Shown piece after piece: positions 46,097 through 57,614 of a DNA stretch of 64,000 bases (positions are counted from its first letter, which is position 1; every line of letters starts with the position of its first letter). This stretch comes from Herbaspirillum sp. GW103. Its GTDB lineage: Bacteria > Pseudomonadota > Gammaproteobacteria > Burkholderiales > Burkholderiaceae_D. The notes beneath the pieces were generated by a model. It saw only the letters and a list, made by a program, of their open reading frames with translations. It did not search any database and was not told the DNA's origin. The position numbers were made by a program, and so were the translations under genes. Where the stretch lies: positions 558,001 to 622,000 of the forward strand of contig NZ_AJVC01000003.1 of NCBI RefSeq assembly GCF_000261365.1. Reading direction: 5' to 3'.

Positions 46097-48634
46097 TTGC
46101 GCGAAACGAAACTTTTGAGCCAATTCCCCTATTCCATTCCCAGCCGGGAAGAGATCCTCGGCATCCTGCGTACTTCCTCGGGCGCGCAAAACGTTGCCGC
46201 ACTGGCCGCTGCGCTTGGCGTCAAGCCTGAAGAAATGGATGGCCTGACGCGCCGCCTCAACGCCATGGAACGCGACGGCCAGATCAAGCCGGACCGCGCC
46301 GGCAACTACAAGCTGACCCACTCGCCCGATTTCATCCTGGGCCGCGTCTCGGCCCATCGCGATGGCTTCGGTTTCCTGCTGCCCGATGAAGGGACCGATG
46401 ACCTCTTCCTTCCCGAGAAGGAAATGCAGAAGGTCATGCACGGCGACCGCGTGCAGGCTCGCATCACCGGCACCGACCGCCGCGGCCGTCCCGAAGGCAC
46501 CATCGTCGAAGTGGTCGAGCGCGCCAATACCCACGTGATCGGCCGCCTGTTGAATGAGAACGGCGTCTGGGTGGTCGCCCCCGAAGACAAGCGCATCGGC
46601 CACGATGTGCTGCTGGCCGGCCCCCCGGGCAAGGCCAAGGCCGGGCAGGTGGTGAGCGTGGAGCTGACCGAGCATCCGTCCCGCTACACGCAACCGGTGG
46701 GCAAGATCGTCGAGATCCTCGGTGACATCGACGACCCCGGCATGGAAATCGAAATCGCCGTGCGCAAGTACGGCGTACCGCACGAATTCTCGGAAGCCGC
46801 CAAGAAGCTGTCTTCCAAGCTGCCCAGCGAAGTCAAGGCCGCCGACCTCAAGGATCGCGTCGACCTGCGCGACGTGCCGCTGGTCACCATCGATGGCGAA
46901 GACGCGCGTGACTTCGACGATGCAGTCTACTGCGAACCGGTCAAGATCGGCCGCACCAAGGGCTATCGCCTGATCGTCGCGATTGCCGACGTGAGCCACT
47001 ACGTCAAGCCCAATGACGCCCTCGACGCGGATGCGCTGGAGCGCAGCACCTCGGTGTATTTCCCGCGCCGGGTCATCCCGATGCTGCCGGAAAAACTCTC
47101 CAACGGCCTGTGCTCGCTGAACCCGGACGTCGACCGCCTGACCCTGGTGTGCGATGCCGTCATCACCGCCAAGGGCGAGATCAAGGCCTATCAGTTCTAC
47201 CCGGCCGTGATCCACTCTGCAGCGCGCCTGACCTATACCGAAGTGGCTTCCATCCTGGCCAACACCAAGGGCCCTGAAGCGGCGCGCCGCATCGGTCTGG
47301 TACCGCACCTGACGCACCTCTACGAAGTCTTCCAGGCGCTGCTGACGTCCCGCCAGGCGCGCGGTGCCATTGACTTCGAGACCACCGAGACCTACATCGT
47401 CTGCAACGCCGCCGGCAAGATCGAGAAGATCCTGCCGCGCACCCGCAACGATGCACACCGCCTGATCGAAGAGTGCATGCTGGCCGCCAACGTCTGTGCG
47501 GCCGACCTCCTCAAGCGCCACGATCACCCGGCGCTCTATCGCATCCACGCCGGCCCGACCAAGGAAAAGCTGACCCAGTTGCGTACCTTCCTCAAGCAGG
47601 TCGGCCTGACTCTGGGCGGTGGCGACACCCCCAGCGCGTCGGACTATGCCGAGCTCATGCCCAAGGTCAAGGCGCGTCCGGATGCAGTGCTGATCCAGAC
47701 CATGCTGCTGCGCTCGATGCAGCAGGCGGTCTACAGCCCCGACAACATCGGTCACTTCGGCCTGTCCTATGAGTCCTATGCGCACTTCACCAGTCCGATC
47801 CGCCGCTACCCCGATCTGCTGACGCACCGTGCCATCAAGGCCGTGCTGCAAGGCAAGCGCTACGAGCCCAAGGGCATCGACAGCAGTGCGCTCAACACCT
47901 CGATCTCACCGGCGGCGCGCAAGGCGCAGGCACTGCAGCGCGCCACCGACAAGGCGGCCGGCAAGAAGCCGCGCGGCGAAAGCGCGCTGGCGATCTGGGA
48001 AGCGCTGGGCTTGCACTGCTCGGCCAACGAGCGCCGTGCCGACGAGGCCTCGCGGGACGTGGAAGCCTGGCTCAAGTGCTACTTCATCCGCGACAAGCTG
48101 GGCGAGGAGTTCACCGGCACCATCGCCGGTGTGGCCACCTTCGGTATCTTCGTGCAGCTCGATGCGCTGTATATCGAGGGTCTGGTGCACGTCACCGAAC
48201 TGGGCGCCGATTACTTCCAGTACGACGAGGCGCGCCACGAACTGCGCGGCGAACGTACCGGCATCCGCTACCAGTTGACCGACCGCGTCACCGTGCAGGT
48301 CAGCCGGGTGGATCTGGATGCGCGCAAGATCGATCTGGCCCTGGTCAACGAACCGGGTATCCGCACGCTGATCAAGAACGAAGCCAAGCGCGCCGAAAAC
48401 GCTGCGCGTGGCAAGTCCGGTGGCAGCAGGCAGGCCCAGGACGCCGCACAGCCCGCCGCGCGCGGCAAGAAGGGCGCAGCGGCCAAGCCGGCCGCAGCCG
48501 CCGCCGGCAGCAAGCCCAAGGGCGGTGCCAAGGCCAAGGCCGGTGCGGCGCGCACCAGCGCGGCACGTCCTGGCGACGCTGACCGCAAGCGCGCGGCCGC
48601 CAAGGCTTACAGCAAGGGCAAGAAGAAGCGATGA
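46097..48634 (+). CDS. rnr: Ribonuclease R
   Basis: An 845-residue 3'-to-5' exoribonuclease able to degrade structured RNA. The order is an N-terminal helix-turn-helix (about 10–75), cold-shock domains (about 80–250), the RNB catalytic domain (TIDGEDARDFDDAVY with the metal-binding aspartates near 273–282; HFTSPIRRYPDLLTHR near 562), an S1 domain (about 670–755) and a basic Lys/Ala-rich tail from about 765. The start is uncertain: the frame opens with TTG at 46097, and a TTG at 46115 would give the common SQFPYSIPSREE N-terminus. rlmB follows downstream, as is common. Confidence 0.95.
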   Translation: MRETKLLSQFPYSIPSREEILGILRTSSGAQNVAALAAALGVKPEEMDGLTRRLNAMERDGQIKPDRAGNYKLTHSPDFILGRVSAHRDGFGFLLPDEGTDDLFLPEKEMQKVMHGDRVQARITGTDRRGRPEGTIVEVVERANTHVIGRLLNENGVWVVAPEDKRIGHDVLLAGPPGKAKAGQVVSVELTEHPSRYTQPVGKIVEILGDIDDPGMEIEIAVRKYGVPHEFSEAAKKLSSKLPSEVKAADLKDRVDLRDVPLVTIDGEDARDFDDAVYCEPVKIGRTKGYRLIVAIADVSHYVKPNDALDADALERSTSVYFPRRVIPMLPEKLSNGLCSLNPDVDRLTLVCDAVITAKGEIKAYQFYPAVIHSAARLTYTEVASILANTKGPEAARRIGLVPHLTHLYEVFQALLTSRQARGAIDFETTETYIVCNAAGKIEKILPRTRNDAHRLIEECMLAANVCAADLLKRHDHPALYRIHAGPTKEKLTQLRTFLKQVGLTLGGGDTPSASDYAELMPKVKARPDAVLIQTMLLRSMQQAVYSPDNIGHFGLSYESYAHFTSPIRRYPDLLTHRAIKAVLQGKRYEPKGIDSSALNTSISPAARKAQALQRATDKAAGKKPRGESALAIWEALGLHCSANERRADEASRDVEAWLKCYFIRDKLGEEFTGTIAGVATFGIFVQLDALYIEGLVHVTELGADYFQYDEARHELRGERTGIRYQLTDRVTVQVSRVDLDARKIDLALVNEPGIRTLIKNEAKRAENAARGKSGGSRQAQDAAQPAARGKKGAAAKPAAAAAGSKPKGGAKAKAGAARTSAARPGDADRKRAAAKAYSKGKKKR

Positions 48635-48725
48635 GCATGTCCCCGGTCTTGGGTACCGCACAGGCCGGGTTTGATGGAACGATGGGCAGATGCCCCAAGC
48701 AAGACGAAAGACACAAGCAGGATCT

Positions 48726-49463
48726 ATGAAGAGCAAAATGATTTTCGGCTTCCATGCCGTGACCTCCCGCATCCGCCACGAGGCTTCCTCGGTGGAAGAG
48801 ATCTACGTGGATGCCGAGCGCCGCGACCGCCGCATGCTGGATTTGCTGCATGCCGCCAAGGAAGCCAATGTGCGCATCATCCAGGCCGACGACCAGCGCC
48901 TGGCCGCCATGGTCGGCACGCGCCGTCACCAGGGCGTGGTGGCCAAGGCCGCCGCGCTGTCGCTGGCGCGCACCCTCGATGAACTGCTGGACGCCGTGGT
49001 CGGTCCGCCGCTGCTGCTGATCCTCGACGGCATCACCGATCCGCACAACCTGGGTGCCTGCCTGCGCGTGGCCGACGGTGCCGGTGCGCATGCCGTGATC
49101 GCTCCCAAGGACCGCGCCGTGGGGCTCAATGCCACGGCCATGAAGGTCTCCAGCGGTGCCTCCGACACCGTGCCCTACATCACCGTCACCAACCTGGCGC
49201 GCACCATGCGCGACCTGAAGGAGCGCGGCGTGTGGATCATCGGTACCACGGATGATGCCGAGAAGGGGCTGTACGAAGGCGACTTCACCGGCCCCACCGC
49301 ACTGGTGATGGGCTCCGAAGGCGAAGGCATGCGCCGTCTGACCCGTGAGACCTGCGACGTGCTGGTCAACATCCCCATGTTCGGTTCGGTCGAGAGCCTC
49401 AACGTCTCCGTGGCTTCCGGCGTCTGTCTGTACGAGGCGCGACGCCAGCGCTTGCCCAGGTAA
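48726..49463 (+). CDS. rlmB: 23S rRNA (guanosine2251-2'-O)-methyltransferase
   Basis: A 245-residue SPOUT methyltransferase that modifies G2251 in 23S rRNA. The N-terminal substrate-binding domain starts [12 protein letters not shown]. The knot motifs are [29 protein letters not shown] and [18 protein letters not shown]. The ATG at 48726 is the family start. Downstream of rnr by 91 bp. Confidence 0.95.
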   Translation: MKSKMIFGFHAVTSRIRHEASSVEEIYVDAERRDRRMLDLLHAAKEANVRIIQADDQRLAAMVGTRRHQGVVAKAAALSLARTLDELLDAVVGPPLLLILDGITDPHNLGACLRVADGAGAHAVIAPKDRAVGLNATAMKVSSGASDTVPYITVTNLARTMRDLKERGVWIIGTTDDAEKGLYEGDFTGPTALVMGSEGEGMRRLTRETCDVLVNIPMFGSVESLNVSVASGVCLYEARRQRLPR

Positions 49464-49487
49464 GTCCGGTCATCCCCGCATGACACC

Positions 49488-49519
49488 ATCGCCGGACTTT
49501 GCGTCCGGCGATTTTTTTT
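49488..49519 (+). terminator. Terminator of rnr–rlmB
   Basis: Perfect 9-bp stem (ATCGCCGGA with TCCGGCGAT), 7-base loop, then eight T. Located 25 bp after the rlmB stop. Confidence 0.92.
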
Positions 49520-49556
49520 GCAGCACTTTTTCTTTCAACGTTTCAGGAAACACACC

Positions 49557-50309
49557 ATGTTCAGCCGACTCAGAGAAGACATCGCCAGCATCCGCGAGCG
49601 CGATCCCGCCGCGCGCAACAGCTGGGAGGTGCTGACCTGTTATCCCGGTCTGCACGCGGTGATCCTGCATCGCTGGGCCCAGGCTTGCTGGCAGGCCGAT
49701 CTGAAATGGCTGGGTCGCTTCATTTCGCAGATCGGCCGCACGCTCACCGGCATCGAGATCCATCCGGGCGCAACCATCGGCCGCCGCGTCTTCATCGACC
49801 ATGGCATGGGCGTGGTGATCGGCGAGACCGCCATTGTCGGCGACGATTCCACCATCTACCAGGGTGTGACCCTGGGCGGGACGTCGCTGGCCAAGGGCGC
49901 CAAGCGTCATCCCACCTTGGGACGCGGCGTCATCATCGGTGCCGGAGCCAAGGTGCTGGGCGGCTTTACGGTGGGGGATGGCGCCAAGGTCGGCTCCAAT
50001 GCGGTGGTCACCAAGGAAGTGCCGGCGGGAGCGACGGCGGTAGGCAACCCGGCGCGCATCGTCGAGCGCAATGCCACGCCGACCGCGCGTGAACAGGCGG
50101 CCGCCCGCCTGTTCGCAGCCTACGGGGTGATGCCCAATGGCGATGATCCGCTTTCCAAGGCATTGCACGGACTCATCAATCAAGTCGCCGCCCAGGAGCA
50201 GCAACTGGAAGCCGTGCTGGCCGCCTTGCAGGGCGCGGGGATAGGCTGTCGACGCCTGGAAGAGGCTGGGCAATTCGACGCCGCGCAACTGAACCGGCTG
50301 GTCGATTGA
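49557..50309 (+). CDS. cysE: Serine O-acetyltransferase
   Basis: A 250-residue CysE-type enzyme, first step of cysteine synthesis. An N-terminal helical region is followed by the left-handed beta helix: [27 protein letters not shown], with the catalytic His in DHGMG, then GVTLGGTSL and GNPARIV (quoted in parts). The C-terminal tail beyond 185 is longer than in the epsilon-type enzymes. The CysK-binding C-terminal Ile of E. coli CysE is not present; it ends in VD. Confidence 0.93.
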   Translation: MFSRLREDIASIRERDPAARNSWEVLTCYPGLHAVILHRWAQACWQADLKWLGRFISQIGRTLTGIEIHPGATIGRRVFIDHGMGVVIGETAIVGDDSTIYQGVTLGGTSLAKGAKRHPTLGRGVIIGAGAKVLGGFTVGDGAKVGSNAVVTKEVPAGATAVGNPARIVERNATPTAREQAAARLFAAYGVMPNGDDPLSKALHGLINQVAAQEQQLEAVLAALQGAGIGCRRLEEAGQFDAAQLNRLVD

Positions 50310-50318
50310 TGAGGAAAG

Positions 50319-50342
50319 CGCAGCCGGTACAATCCGGCTGCG
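50319..50342. terminator. Hairpin between convergent cysE and lpxH
   Basis: Perfect 9-bp stem CGCAGCCGG/CCGGCTGCG with a 6-base loop. There is no long T-run, so termination strength is uncertain. Confidence 0.5.
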
Positions 50343-50360
50343 ATGAAGTGCAACGCGGGA

Positions 50361-51143
50361 TCAGACGATCTCGCGTCCGTCCACGCCATGCCGATGCAGT
50401 ACGCCATCGGCTGTCATGCTGATCCAGCCGCCACGCGGCGTCTCCACGTCATATTCCCAATCCGGCAAGACATAGCGCAGCTTGCCATCACCGAGTCGAT
50501 GCAGGGCAGGGCGGTGCGTGTGCCCGTGGATCAGCACGTCGGTGCCGGTCTGCGCGAAGAGCGCATCGATGGCGCCGGCGTTCACATCCATGATCGCCAT
50601 GTCCTTGCTCTGGTTGGCGTCCTGGCTGTTCTTGCGGATGCCTTCGATGATGGCCTTGCGCTGCGCCAGCGGCATGGACAGGAACTGCTGCTGGTAGGCC
50701 GGCTGGCGCACCTGCGCGCGAAAGGCCATGTAGGCCTGGTCATCGGTGCATTGCGCGTCGCCGTGTGCCAGCGCCAGGGTGCGGCCTGCCACGGTGATGA
50801 CGTGCGGGTCCGCCAGCAGCGTCAGCCCGGCGGCATCGGCAAAATCCTGTCCGACCAGGAAATCGCGGTTCCCCGCCATCCAGTACAGTTGCACGCCGTG
50901 GCCCTGTACAGTTCTCAGTGCATCAGCAATCAGTTGGTTGTAGGGAGTAGTACGGTCGTCGTCACCGGCCCAGTACTCGAACACGTCACCTAACAAGTAC
51001 AGTTGCTGCGTCTGTACCGCATGGCTTTGCAGGAAGGCCAGGAAAGCCTCGGTGGTGCGGGGCAGGGCGGCCTGCAAATGGAGGTCGGAAACAAAAAGCG
51101 CAACCGTCGGTTGCGCTTTCTGCATGAACTGGAAATCAGTCAT
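50361..51143 (-). CDS. lpxH: UDP-2,3-diacylglucosamine diphosphatase
   Basis: A 260-residue calcineurin-like phosphoesterase that makes lipid X in lipid A synthesis. The metal motifs are complete: SDLHLQ (D20, H22), LGDVFEYW (D53), MAGNRDFL, AHGD, and HGHTHRP. It is the last gene of the minus-strand envelope operon after two cyclophilins. A patch of about 130 bp (50885–51015) uses codons that are rare elsewhere here (TTA, AGA, ACT, GTA). Confidence 0.95.
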   Translation of the reverse strand: MTDFQFMQKAQPTVALFVSDLHLQAALPRTTEAFLAFLQSHAVQTQQLYLLGDVFEYWAGDDDRTTPYNQLIADALRTVQGHGVQLYWMAGNRDFLVGQDFADAAGLTLLADPHVITVAGRTLALAHGDAQCTDDQAYMAFRAQVRQPAYQQQFLSMPLAQRKAIIEGIRKNSQDANQSKDMAIMDVNAGAIDALFAQTGTDVLIHGHTHRPALHRLGDGKLRYVLPDWEYDVETPRGGWISMTADGVLHRHGVDGREIV

Positions 51144-51173
51144 GGTCGATGAAGTCAGCGGTCGGGGTCAGGC

Positions 51174-51662
51174 TCAGAGCACTTCTGCCTTCTCGATCAC
51201 CACATCTTCCGCCGGGACGTCGGCGAACATGCCGGCGCGGGTGGTCTTGACGCCCTTGATCTTGTCGACCACTTCAGTGCCTTCGACGACCTTGCCGAAG
51301 ACGCAGTAGCCCCAGCCGTCCTGGCCCGGGTAGTCCAGGAAGCTGTTGTTCTTGACGTTGATGAAGAACTGCGCCGAGGCCGAGTGCGGGGCGGCAGTGC
51401 GTGCCATGGCCAGGGTGTAGGGCTCGTTCTTCAAGCCGTTCTTGGCTTCGTTCTCGATCGGCTCGCGGGTTTCCTTCTGCTTCATGCCGGGTTCGAAGCC
51501 GCCGCCCTGGATCATGAAACCGTCGATGACGCGGTGGAAGATGGTGCCATTGTAGTGACCGGCGTTGACGTAGGCCAGGAAGTTCTCAACGGTCTTGGGG
51601 GCTTTTTCCGCATCCAGTTCGATCTTGATTGCGCCGTGGTTGGTGGTGAGCAGAACTGCCAT
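51174..51662 (-). CDS. ppiB: Peptidyl-prolyl cis-trans isomerase B (cyclophilin)
   Basis: A 162-residue cytoplasmic cyclophilin without signal peptide. The active site shows as [36 protein letters not shown] and [16 protein letters not shown]. It is a paralogue of the exported cyclophilin just upstream, probably from an old tandem duplication. Confidence 0.95.
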   Translation of the reverse strand: MAVLLTTNHGAIKIELDAEKAPKTVENFLAYVNAGHYNGTIFHRVIDGFMIQGGGFEPGMKQKETREPIENEAKNGLKNEPYTLAMARTAAPHSASAQFFINVKNNSFLDYPGQDGWGYCVFGKVVEGTEVVDKIKGVKTTRAGMFADVPAEDVVIEKAEVL

Positions 51663-51745
51663 GATGAATTCCTTTGCTGGTGGGGGAAATAAAAAAACCG
51701 GCGGGCGACTTGGGCCCGCCTTGGCTGCGCGACGAGACGCCGGCC

Positions 51746-52315
51746 TTACTTGAGCAGGGTGGCCGACTCGATCACCACGGGAGTGGCCGGCACATCGCCG
51801 GCGCCGGTGCGCACCTGCTTGATCTTGTCGACCACGTCAGTGCCGGCGATGACCTTGCCGAAGACGGCATAGCCCCAGCCGTCCTGGCCGGGGTAGTTCA
51901 GGAAGCGGTTGTCCGCCACATTGATGAAGAACTGGGCCGTGGCCGAATGCGGTGCCGACGTGCGCGCCATCGCCACAGTATAAACCTCGTTCTTCAAACC
52001 GTTATTGGCCTCGTTCTTGATGGGGGCCTCGGTGGGCTTCTCACGCATGTTCTGGTCGTAGCCGCCGCCCTGGATCATGAAGCCGTTGATGACGCGGTGG
52101 AACACGGTGCCGTTGTACTGGCCCTTCTTGACGTACTTGATGAAATTGTCGACCGAGACCGGGGCCTTTTCGGGATTGAGTTCCAGGGTGATGTCACCCA
52201 TGCTGGTCTTGAGCAGCACGCGCGGGGCATTGGCGGCCAGGACCGGCGCGGCCAGCGTGGCCGACAGGGAAAACGCTGCTGCCATGCGCAGCAGATGACG
52301 ACGGGAGAGGATCAT
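51746..52315 (-). CDS. ppiA: Exported cyclophilin-type peptidyl-prolyl isomerase
   Basis: A 189-residue cyclophilin with an N-terminal export signal of about 28 residues. The signal contains SRRHLLRM, a twin-arginine pattern, so Tat export is possible, unlike classical Sec-exported PpiA. The catalytic core is [36 protein letters not shown] and [16 protein letters not shown]. Its ATG overlaps the L,D-transpeptidase stop as ATGA. Confidence 0.92.
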   Translation of the reverse strand: MILSRRHLLRMAAAFSLSATLAAPVLAANAPRVLLKTSMGDITLELNPEKAPVSVDNFIKYVKKGQYNGTVFHRVINGFMIQGGGYDQNMREKPTEAPIKNEANNGLKNEVYTVAMARTSAPHSATAQFFINVADNRFLNYPGQDGWGYAVFGKVIAGTDVVDKIKQVRTGAGDVPATPVVIESATLLK

Positions 52316-53562
52316 GCGTTGCCTTCGTAAATGATTTTCCATTGCGATCCTTCACGCACCCAGTACTGGCGCTTGCGGATCGCGTTCTTGCTCTTGCCGA
52401 CCGCACTTTCCTGGGTGAAAGTGCTGACGATCATGTCTTCCGGTGCGCCGGGATAGCGGAACAGGCTGACATCGCGCAGTTTGACACTGGTATAGCGCGC
52501 GCCGTTCAGACTCTTCTGCTGGCGACCGAACCAGGTGGCCAGGTTCTCGCCCTGGGCCGAGCGGAATTCCGGCGAGTAATACGACAGCACCTTCTCGGCA
52601 TCGGCATCCTCCAGCGACTGGCTCCATTGTTCCAGCATGGCCGAGGCGGCGTCACGTTCCTTGATCAGCGCATCCTTGTTGACGAATTGCACGTGCTGAC
52701 TGATGACCACCACCGTCTTGCCGACCTCGGCGGTGGAATACAGGCTCTGCAGGTCCGGGTTGGCCAGTACCACGCAACCGTCCGAAGACAGCGGCGGGCG
52801 GCTGAAGTTGTCCGAGGGCGTGCCATGCAGCCAGATGCCGTAGCCGCTGCGGCCATTGCGCTTGTCCCACTCATTGGGATAGGACAGCGGCAGCGCACCC
52901 GTGCCATAGAAGTCCGGCAGCTTGGGGCCGGGGATGCGGTTGTTGATGTAATACACCCCGATAGGGGTGCGCTGGTCGCCGGACTTGGTCTTGTTGGCCC
53001 CCAGGCGACCCTGCGAAATGTAGTAGTCGCTCACATACTTCAGGTCGCCACCCTGGTTCTCGTACACATACAGGCGCGAGCGGGTGGTGTCGACGACCAG
53101 CACGTTCTTCTGGTCCTCGCCCAGCTGCAGCACGGGCTTGGGAATGAGCGCGGGATCCGGTTTTTCCTGCAGCGAGCGGATGCGCACCATGGCTTCATCG
53201 CGCAGTTCCTTGAGCTTGTCGCTGGGGCCATCGGCCATGGCGCCGAAATTGCGCACCGGACGCGCGTGCATGAGCAGCAGATCGCCGCGCACCAGGTGGC
53301 CCAGTCGAAAGGTCGGATAGGCCGCGACCAAGGCGTCGGCCTTGGCCTGCGCCTGGTGCAGGCGGTCGGCGCCAAGATCCTTGTAGATATCGATGAGCAG
53401 GGCTTCCGGATCCGGCTTGATGGCCGCTGCGCCCACCGTATTGGCGGGCGGCGCAAGGGCCGACGAGGATGCCACGCTGCCCATGGCAGGCAGACCTGCC
53501 AGGCACAACATCAACAGGCGTCCCAGCATGCGCGCGGGACGCCCTTGCAAAGCGCTAGCCAC
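52312..53562 (-). CDS. L,D-transpeptidase with Cds6-like C-terminal domain
   Basis: A 416-residue exported protein. A signal segment (about 1–35) is followed by a helical region, a YkuD L,D-transpeptidase domain (about 150–290) with [11 protein letters not shown] and the catalytic cysteine in SSDGCVVL, and a C-terminal NTF2/Cds6-like domain (about 310–416, [23 protein letters not shown]). It cross-links peptidoglycan or anchors proteins to it. Start is likely the GTG at 53562 after GGGAGGG; a TTG at 53565 is adjacent. It begins next to the stop of the coil protein gene, which carries a related C-terminal domain. Confidence 0.9.
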   Translation of the reverse strand: MASALQGRPARMLGRLLMLCLAGLPAMGSVASSSALAPPANTVGAAAIKPDPEALLIDIYKDLGADRLHQAQAKADALVAAYPTFRLGHLVRGDLLLMHARPVRNFGAMADGPSDKLKELRDEAMVRIRSLQEKPDPALIPKPVLQLGEDQKNVLVVDTTRSRLYVYENQGGDLKYVSDYYISQGRLGANKTKSGDQRTPIGVYYINNRIPGPKLPDFYGTGALPLSYPNEWDKRNGRSGYGIWLHGTPSDNFSRPPLSSDGCVVLANPDLQSLYSTAEVGKTVVVISQHVQFVNKDALIKERDAASAMLEQWSQSLEDADAEKVLSYYSPEFRSAQGENLATWFGRQQKSLNGARYTSVKLRDVSLFRYPGAPEDMIVSTFTQESAVGKSKNAIRKRQYWVREGSQWKIIYEGNA

Positions 53563-53565
53563 CAA

Positions 53566-55146
53566 TTACCCTCCCGATCGTTCCTGTTTGATCAGCCATC
53601 GATTGCCCTGTTTGACGAAGATCAGGGTCTTGCGGCTGTCCACCGTCAGCCGATCCGAATTATATATCTGGCGATAGCGCACGGTCGCGGTGTTGCCATT
53701 GATGGTGACCGAGGCATTGCTGACCTTGACGCTGATGTGGCCCTTGTCCTCGATGCGGGCGCGGCGCTCTTCGGCCCATTCCTTGCGGGAGGCGCCACGG
53801 GGCGTATCGAAGTCGCCGGCATAATGGCCCAGATAGCCGCGCACGTCCTTGTCGCTCCAGGCCTTGGCCCAGCCACTCAGGGCGGCCAGCACGGCAGCCT
53901 TGTCCTGTTCGGCGCTGGCCTTTTCCTTGTCGGCGTGGGCCTTGTCGGCACGCGCCTTGTCGGCGGCGGCCAGTTTCTCCGCCTTGGCCTTGTCGGCCGC
54001 GGCCTGCTTCTCGGCTTTTGCCTTCTCGGCCGCAGCCAGCTTGTCCGCCCTGGCTTTTTCGGCGGCAGCCTGGGCGGCCTTTTCCTTCTCGGCGCGGGCG
54101 GCTTGCTCGCGGGCCAGCTTGTCGGCTTGTTCCTTGTCCTTGCGGGCTTGCAGTTCCTTCTGCTTCTGTTCGGCGGCAGCCTTGTCGGCCGCGGCCTTCT
54201 GAGCCCGCGCCTGTTCGGCGGCCAGTTGCTCGGCACGGGCTTTCTCGGCCTTGGCGCGCTCGGCGGCGGCCTTCTCGGCGGCCGCCTTTTCCGCAGCAGC
54301 CTTTTCCGCAGCAGCCTTGTCGGCCGCGGCCTTTTCGGCTGCGGCTCTTTCCGCTGCCGCCTTGTCGGCTGCGGCCTTTTCCTTTTCGCTGGTGGCCTTG
54401 GCGATGGCGGTCTTCTCGGCCTCGGCGCGGTCGGCTGCGGCCTGCTGGGCCAGCTTCTCGGCCGCCAGGGCCTTGGCGCGCTGCTGCTGCTCGGCGGCGT
54501 TGGCGTCGGCCTTGGCCTTGGCATCGCGCTGGGCGGAGGCGGCCGAGGCCAGGCGCGGTACCGTGCCACCGGTGGTGTTGCCGTTGAGCGAGCGCAACAG
54601 CGTCAGCTTGGGCTGCGGGACGTTGGCACCCGGATCGATCTGCAAGGCCTTGTCATAGGCCTGGCTGGCCATCTTGGCGTAGACGTCGCCCAGGTTCTCC
54701 AGTGCCGTCGCATAGGTCGGGTTGGTGCGCATGGCCATGTCCAGCGCAGCCCGCGCCTTGTCGTACTGGCCATCGGCCGCGTACAGCACGGCCAGGTTGT
54801 TGTACGGTTCGGGCAGATCGGGGAAGTCCTCGGTCAGCTTGGTGAACACGGCAATGGCCTCGGCAGAACGGTTTTGTTCTGCTAAGATCAGTCCCTTCGT
54901 GAAACGCAGTTGCGCATCGCGCGGGTGTTTGGCCAGTACGGCATCGGTCTTGGTCAGTGCTTCGGCATACTGTCCGGCCCGCATCAGCTTGTTGATGTCA
55001 GACATTTCACTGGCATGCGCAAGCGTGGCGGGCACCCCGAAGAGGGCAGCCACCAGGCTGGACAACACTGCCGTCTTGTGGGCAGTCTTGCTGATCAAAC
55101 CGCGCAAACCATGAATGGATGTCTGTTCTTGTGATTCTGGGGCCAT
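53566..55146 (-). CDS. TPR – Ala/Lys/Glu coiled-coil – Cds6-like envelope protein
   Basis: A 526-residue protein with an N-terminal signal or anchor (about 25–45), TPR repeats (about 47–150), a TolA-like Ala/Lys/Glu-rich coil of about 230 residues (about 185–415, repeats of AAAEKAAAEKAAA type), and a C-terminal NTF2/Cds6-like domain (about 420–526, GWAKAWSDKDVRGYLGHYAGDF). The coil could span the periplasm. The ATG at 55146 is the best start. First gene of the operon with the L,D-transpeptidase, two cyclophilins and lpxH. Confidence 0.85.
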   Translation of the reverse strand: MAPESQEQTSIHGLRGLISKTAHKTAVLSSLVAALFGVPATLAHASEMSDINKLMRAGQYAEALTKTDAVLAKHPRDAQLRFTKGLILAEQNRSAEAIAVFTKLTEDFPDLPEPYNNLAVLYAADGQYDKARAALDMAMRTNPTYATALENLGDVYAKMASQAYDKALQIDPGANVPQPKLTLLRSLNGNTTGGTVPRLASAASAQRDAKAKADANAAEQQQRAKALAAEKLAQQAAADRAEAEKTAIAKATSEKEKAAADKAAAERAAAEKAAADKAAAEKAAAEKAAAEKAAAERAKAEKARAEQLAAEQARAQKAAADKAAAEQKQKELQARKDKEQADKLAREQAARAEKEKAAQAAAEKARADKLAAAEKAKAEKQAAADKAKAEKLAAADKARADKAHADKEKASAEQDKAAVLAALSGWAKAWSDKDVRGYLGHYAGDFDTPRGASRKEWAEERRARIEDKGHISVKVSNASVTINGNTATVRYRQIYNSDRLTVDSRKTLIFVKQGNRWLIKQERSGG

Positions 55147-55380
55147 GGTTTTATCGATGCTATACTCGAAGAAATTCGAAGAAAGCTGGCATTTTATATC
55201 AAACAAGTAATACAAAAAGAGGTTTGGCTACCGTGATCCGTTCATGTTGCAATTGCTGCTAGAACAATGAATCCCAGGCAGGGGCCTGCCAGCGCCGCGC
55301 TTCATGCCGGTGTCAGCCCTACGCAAACTGCATGAACCCGTCGCCCGTTGCGGCAACGCCAACCCCAGAATTCCCATCCC

Positions 55381-56772
<1,392 letters not shown>

Positions 56773-56773
56773 T

Positions 56774-57433
56774 TTGAATACCAACCGAAAAGCCAGCGAA
56801 GCCGATCCCAGCCTGATCGTGCCGGCCTACTGGGAAGAGGCCAAGGCCGAGCTGATGAAGCGTGACCGCATCATGCGCAAGATCATCCCGCAGTTCGGGG
56901 ATCTGCAACTGACGGTGCGCGGCGACGCCTTCACCACGCTGGCGCGCTCGGTGATCGGCCAGCAGATCTCGACCAAGGCCGCCAATGCGGTCTGGCAGCG
57001 CTTCCTGGAAGCCTGTCCGCGCTGCACGCCGGCCCAGGTGATGCGTACCGGAGCCGACGGACTGGCCACTTGCGGTCTGTCCAAGCGCAAGGCCGAATAC
57101 ATCCTCGACCTGGCAGCGCATTTCAAGGCCAAGACGGTGCATCCCGACAAATGGGCGGAGATGGAAGACGAAGCCGTCATTGCCGAGATGATCCAGATCC
57201 GCGGGATCGGCCGCTGGACAGCCGAGATGTTTTTGATATTTAATCTGCTGCGCCCGAACGTGCTGCCGCTGGATGACCTGGGATTGCTCAAGGGCATCAG
57301 CGTCAGTTATTTCTCGGGAGAACCGGTCTCGCGCAGCGATGCGCGGGAGGTCGCTGCGAACTGGGAACCGTGGCGCACCGTGGCCACCTGGTATCTGTGG
57401 CGCAGCCTCGATCCGGTGCCCTCCGATTATTGA
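56774..57433 (+). CDS. DNA-3-methyladenine glycosylase (AlkA-like, HhH-GPD)
   Basis: A 219-residue base-excision glycosylase. It shows LARSVIGQQISTKAANAVWQRF, the hairpin-helix-hairpin IRGIGRWTAEMFLIF, and the catalytic-Asp region VLPLDDLGLLKG. It removes alkylated purines from DNA. The start is a TTG one base after the cysS stop, so it is translated with low efficiency and coupled to cysS. It lacks the N-terminal domain of E. coli AlkA. Confidence 0.92.
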   Translation: MNTNRKASEADPSLIVPAYWEEAKAELMKRDRIMRKIIPQFGDLQLTVRGDAFTTLARSVIGQQISTKAANAVWQRFLEACPRCTPAQVMRTGADGLATCGLSKRKAEYILDLAAHFKAKTVHPDKWAEMEDEAVIAEMIQIRGIGRWTAEMFLIFNLLRPNVLPLDDLGLLKGISVSYFSGEPVSRSDAREVAANWEPWRTVATWYLWRSLDPVPSDY

Positions 57434-57614
57434 ACCAAGGGGAAGAGGGCGCGGGCAGACCTGCCGTGCAGGGTCTGCGCTGGTGTATACTCCGCACCTC
57501 CCAAGATTTGAAGGCAAACCGATACATCCGGGGATCATCGAGCCGCAACCCGCACCGGGCCGGCGTTTTCAGCGATTCTCGCCGCATGATCGGACTTGTT
57601 GAAAAAGGAACACA

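Noticed and set aside
46088..47851. A 587-codon minus-strand frame opposite rnr
   Set aside because: It is antisense to the conserved RNB and cold-shock domains; no domain is readable in it.
52342..54885. An 847-codon plus-strand frame opposite the L,D-transpeptidase and coil protein
   Set aside because: It mirrors the Ala/Lys/Glu repeats of the real gene as Gly/Leu repeats and has no motif or ribosome site.
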